Source: Lysinibacillus sp. (GTDB lineage Bacteria; Bacillota; Bacilli; Bacillales_A; Planococcaceae). Taken from it: 6,741 bases of DNA. The DNA lies in contig JAAYHP010000412.1 of NCBI GenBank assembly GCA_012735355.1, forward strand, positions 1 to 6,741, written 5' to 3'. Below, piece by piece: positions 5,346 through 6,741 of the stretch. The stretch's first letter is position 1, and every line of letters starts with the position of its first letter. The notes under the pieces are model-generated. The model was not told the DNA's origin, did no database searches, and was given only the letters and a program-made list of their open reading frames with translations. Both the position numbers and the translations under genes were made by a program.

Positions 5346-5389
5346 TTTTTACTTTTGTCCCAACCTCTTTTTACTTTTGTCCCAACCTC
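5346..5389. repeat. Perfect 22-bp tandem duplication
   Basis: The units 5346-5367 and 5368-5389 are identical. Each is TTTTT followed by ACTTTTGTCCCAACCTC. The ACTTTTGTCCCAACCTC part looks like the right half of the GAGGTTGGGACAAAAGT-type hairpins seen between genes in Firmicutes. The matching left half is absent here, so this looks like a decayed and duplicated half-repeat. That origin is an inference. Confidence 0.85.
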
Positions 5390-5701
5390 CAGCTCTTTTT
5401 TATTGCTATGAATGCGGTTTTGCATAATCCAATAGGAACTAACATTTCAGTTAGAAGTAAGAGCAAGTAAAGTTCAAATAAAAGTAATTGGATGAATCCA
5501 ACTAGTGTGATAAAAAATGTGTATTTGATGAAATGAATAATAGAGTTGAAGAAACAACTTTGAAAATTAGAAGGATTTTTTATAATAGTTATTGAAGTAA
5601 AACATGGTGTCTAACTAAAATTATAGTAAATAATTTCAAGTATTTATTATAATTGTTTCTCGATAATGAAACGAAAATGTAAAATTATGCGTTCTATTAA
5701 A
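5390..5701. other. AT-rich intergenic stretch with no recognised gene
   Basis: About 310 bp of very AT-rich DNA between the repeat cluster and the ftsE promoter. The only small open frame with an ATG (5409-5471, 20 codons) has no good ribosome binding site. A short inverted repeat CTAAC/GTTAG lies near 5440-5456. A TATAAT at 5648-5653 has no matching -35. I see no RNA gene or protein family here. Confidence 0.5.
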
Positions 5702-5710
5702 TGTTATAAT
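5702..5710 (+). promoter_or_regulatory. Extended -10 promoter for ftsEX
   Basis: TGTTATAAT carries the TG extension and a perfect TATAAT (5705-5710). No good -35 is visible, as is usual for extended -10 sites. Transcription would start near 5717, about 37 nt before the ftsE ATG. Its position means the upstream insertion sequence leaves this promoter intact. Confidence 0.5.
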
Positions 5711-5739
5711 TATAGATGTGAATTTAGAGAATAGAACTT

Positions 5740-5745
5740 AGGTGA
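5740..5745 (+). promoter_or_regulatory. Ribosome binding site deciding the ftsE start
   Basis: AGGTGA lies 8 nt before the ATG at 5754. An in-frame GTG at 5742 lies inside this site, so it should not be taken as the start. Confidence 0.75.
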
Positions 5746-5753
5746 TTGAATTA

Positions 5754-6440
5754 ATGATACATATGAACAATGTATACAAAAAATACCCAAACGGTGTTGT
5801 CGCTGTCAATGGGATTTCTGTAGATATACAACAAGGTGAATTTGTTTATGTTGTTGGACCTTCTGGTGCAGGGAAATCTACTTTTATCAAATTAATGTAC
5901 CGGGAAGAGATGCCAACTTCAGGGGAAGTAATCATTAACGGAATTAATACTTCCACGTTAAAAAGAAAAGACGTCCCCCATTTTAGAAGACAGTTAGGAA
6001 TCGTTTTCCAGGACTTTAAGTTGCTTCCGAAATTGACGGTATATGAAAATGTAGCCTTCGCGTTGGAAGTGATTGAAGAACATCCAAAAATTATTCGTAA
6101 ACGGGTTATGGAAGTATTGGAACTAGTTGGTTTAAAACATAAAGTGCGCATGTTTCCGAGCGAACTATCCGGTGGAGAGCAGCAACGAGTTTCCATCGCT
6201 CGCTCCATTGTAAACATGCCGAAAGTCGTAATTGCGGACGAGCCTACTGGAAACCTTGACCCAGATAATTCTTGGGAAATTATGAGAATTTTTGAGGAAA
6301 TTAATACGCGGGGAACAACGGTTGTTATGGCAACCCATAACAGAGAAATAGTAAATAAAATTCGTAAACGGGTAATAACGATTGAAGGCGGCATGATTTC
6401 TCGTGATGTGTTCGGAGGTGATTACGGCTATGAAATTTAG
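5754..6440 (+). CDS. ftsE: Cell division ATP-binding protein FtsE
   Basis: ATPase of the FtsEX ABC-type complex. FtsEX does not transport; it uses ATP hydrolysis to switch on cell-wall hydrolases outside the membrane (in Bacillus, the endopeptidase CwlO) and so supports elongation and division. Seen: Walker A GPSGAGKS at 35-42, Q-loop Gln86 in VFQDFKLLPKLTVYENVAF, the ABC signature LSGGEQQR at 138-145, Walker B VVIADEP with Asp162 and Glu163, and the switch His195 in ATHNREIV. FQDFKLLPKLTVYENVAF and the N-terminal NNVYKKYPNGV are typical of Bacillus FtsE. From the ATG at 5754 the protein is 228 residues, the length I recall for B. subtilis FtsE; a start at GTG 5742 would fall inside the ribosome binding site. 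The stop overlaps ftsX by 11 bp, so the two proteins are co-translated. All ATPase motifs are intact. Confidence 0.96.
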   Translation: MIHMNNVYKKYPNGVVAVNGISVDIQQGEFVYVVGPSGAGKSTFIKLMYREEMPTSGEVIINGINTSTLKRKDVPHFRRQLGIVFQDFKLLPKLTVYENVAFALEVIEEHPKIIRKRVMEVLELVGLKHKVRMFPSELSGGEQQRVSIARSIVNMPKVVIADEPTGNLDPDNSWEIMRIFEEINTRGTTVVMATHNREIVNKIRKRVITIEGGMISRDVFGGDYGYEI

Positions 6441-6741
6441 AACCTTCCAACGTCATTTTCGAGAAAGTTTAAAAAGTTTAAGCCGTAATGGATGGATGTC
6501 GATCGCTTCTATCAGTGCTGTGACAGTGACCCTTTTATTAGTAGGGATTTTCGCTTTAATTATGATGAACTTAAATCACTTTGCTGAAAACATTGAAAAT
6601 GATGTAGAAGTGAAAGTTTTAATTGAAATCATAAACGATCCGGAAGAGATGAAAATTGCGGAAGAAAAGTTAATGAAGCAAGTAGAAAGCTTACCGGAAG
6701 TTGCTGATGTGAAATATTCTTCAAAAGATGAAGAATTGCAA
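6430..6741 (+). CDS. ftsX: Cell division protein FtsX (5' part, cut by window edge)
   Basis: First 104 codons of FtsX, the membrane partner of FtsE; the right end runs off the window. Seen: a basic cytoplasmic N-terminus (MKFRTFQRHFRESLKSLSRN), then a first membrane helix at about 23-47 with the family-typical WMSIASISAVTVTLLLVGIF, and the start of the large extracellular loop with NDVEVKVLIE and VADVKYSSKDEEL. In Bacillus FtsX this loop is the part that connects to the cell-wall hydrolase machinery. The ATG at 6430 lies inside the end of ftsE (11-bp overlap) and has a strong GGAGGTG at 6414-6420, 9 nt upstream. The three remaining membrane helices expected for FtsX lie outside the window. 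Confidence 0.95.
   Translation, partial: MKFRTFQRHFRESLKSLSRNGWMSIASISAVTVTLLLVGIFALIMMNLNHFAENIENDVEVKVLIEIINDPEEMKIAEEKLMKQVESLPEVADVKYSSKDEELQ

Noticed and set aside
5346..5389. Possible CRISPR repeat
   Set aside because: Two 22-bp units directly adjoin with no spacer, and no cas gene is nearby; it is a simple tandem duplication.
5409..5471. Small 20-codon open frame in the ftsE upstream spacer
   Set aside because: No good ribosome binding site and no similarity to a known small protein; expected by chance.
5846..6394. 182-codon open frame on the minus strand
   Set aside because: It lies entirely antisense to ftsE, whose motifs are all intact. It has no domain and no convincing ribosome binding site.

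Overview
The window is AT-rich DNA from a low-GC Gram-positive bacterium of the Bacillaceae type. The evidence is a FtsE/FtsX pair very close to the Bacillus subtilis proteins, a YqjE-type M20 peptidase, strong AGGAGG-like ribosome binding sites, and TTG start use. The species cannot be named from the sequence.

Left part (1-3606): a rightward methylguanine-DNA methyltransferase (ogt type) meets a leftward AlkD-type DNA glycosylase tail to tail, and the two coding ends overlap by 21 bp. Both act on alkylated DNA. Further right on the minus strand are a four-helix DUF1648 membrane protein, an intrinsic terminator, a stand-alone CheW-like adaptor and a YqjE-type M20 metallopeptidase. The peptidase and the CheW gene form a tightly coupled two-gene operon, read right to left, that ends at the terminator.

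Middle part (about 3607-5260): an IS110-family insertion sequence. Its 406-residue DEDD recombinase looks intact. It is preceded by about 230 bp of non-coding DNA that can fold into a 5' stem-loop followed by two stem/internal-loop/hairpin modules. This is the layout of the bridge RNAs that guide IS110 recombinases, and it is the most interesting item here. The exact ends of the element could not be fixed.

Intergenic repeat zone (5103-5753): more than 600 bp without a gene. It holds a perfect 42-bp palindrome, a 21-bp-arm hairpin repeat, a perfect 22-bp tandem duplication, and then AT-rich DNA with an extended -10 promoter in front of ftsE.

Right part (5754-6741): ftsE and the first 104 codons of ftsX, overlapping by 11 bp. 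Together they encode the membrane ABC-type complex that controls cell-wall hydrolases. The insertion sequence lies between the divergently oriented peptidase operon and ftsEX.
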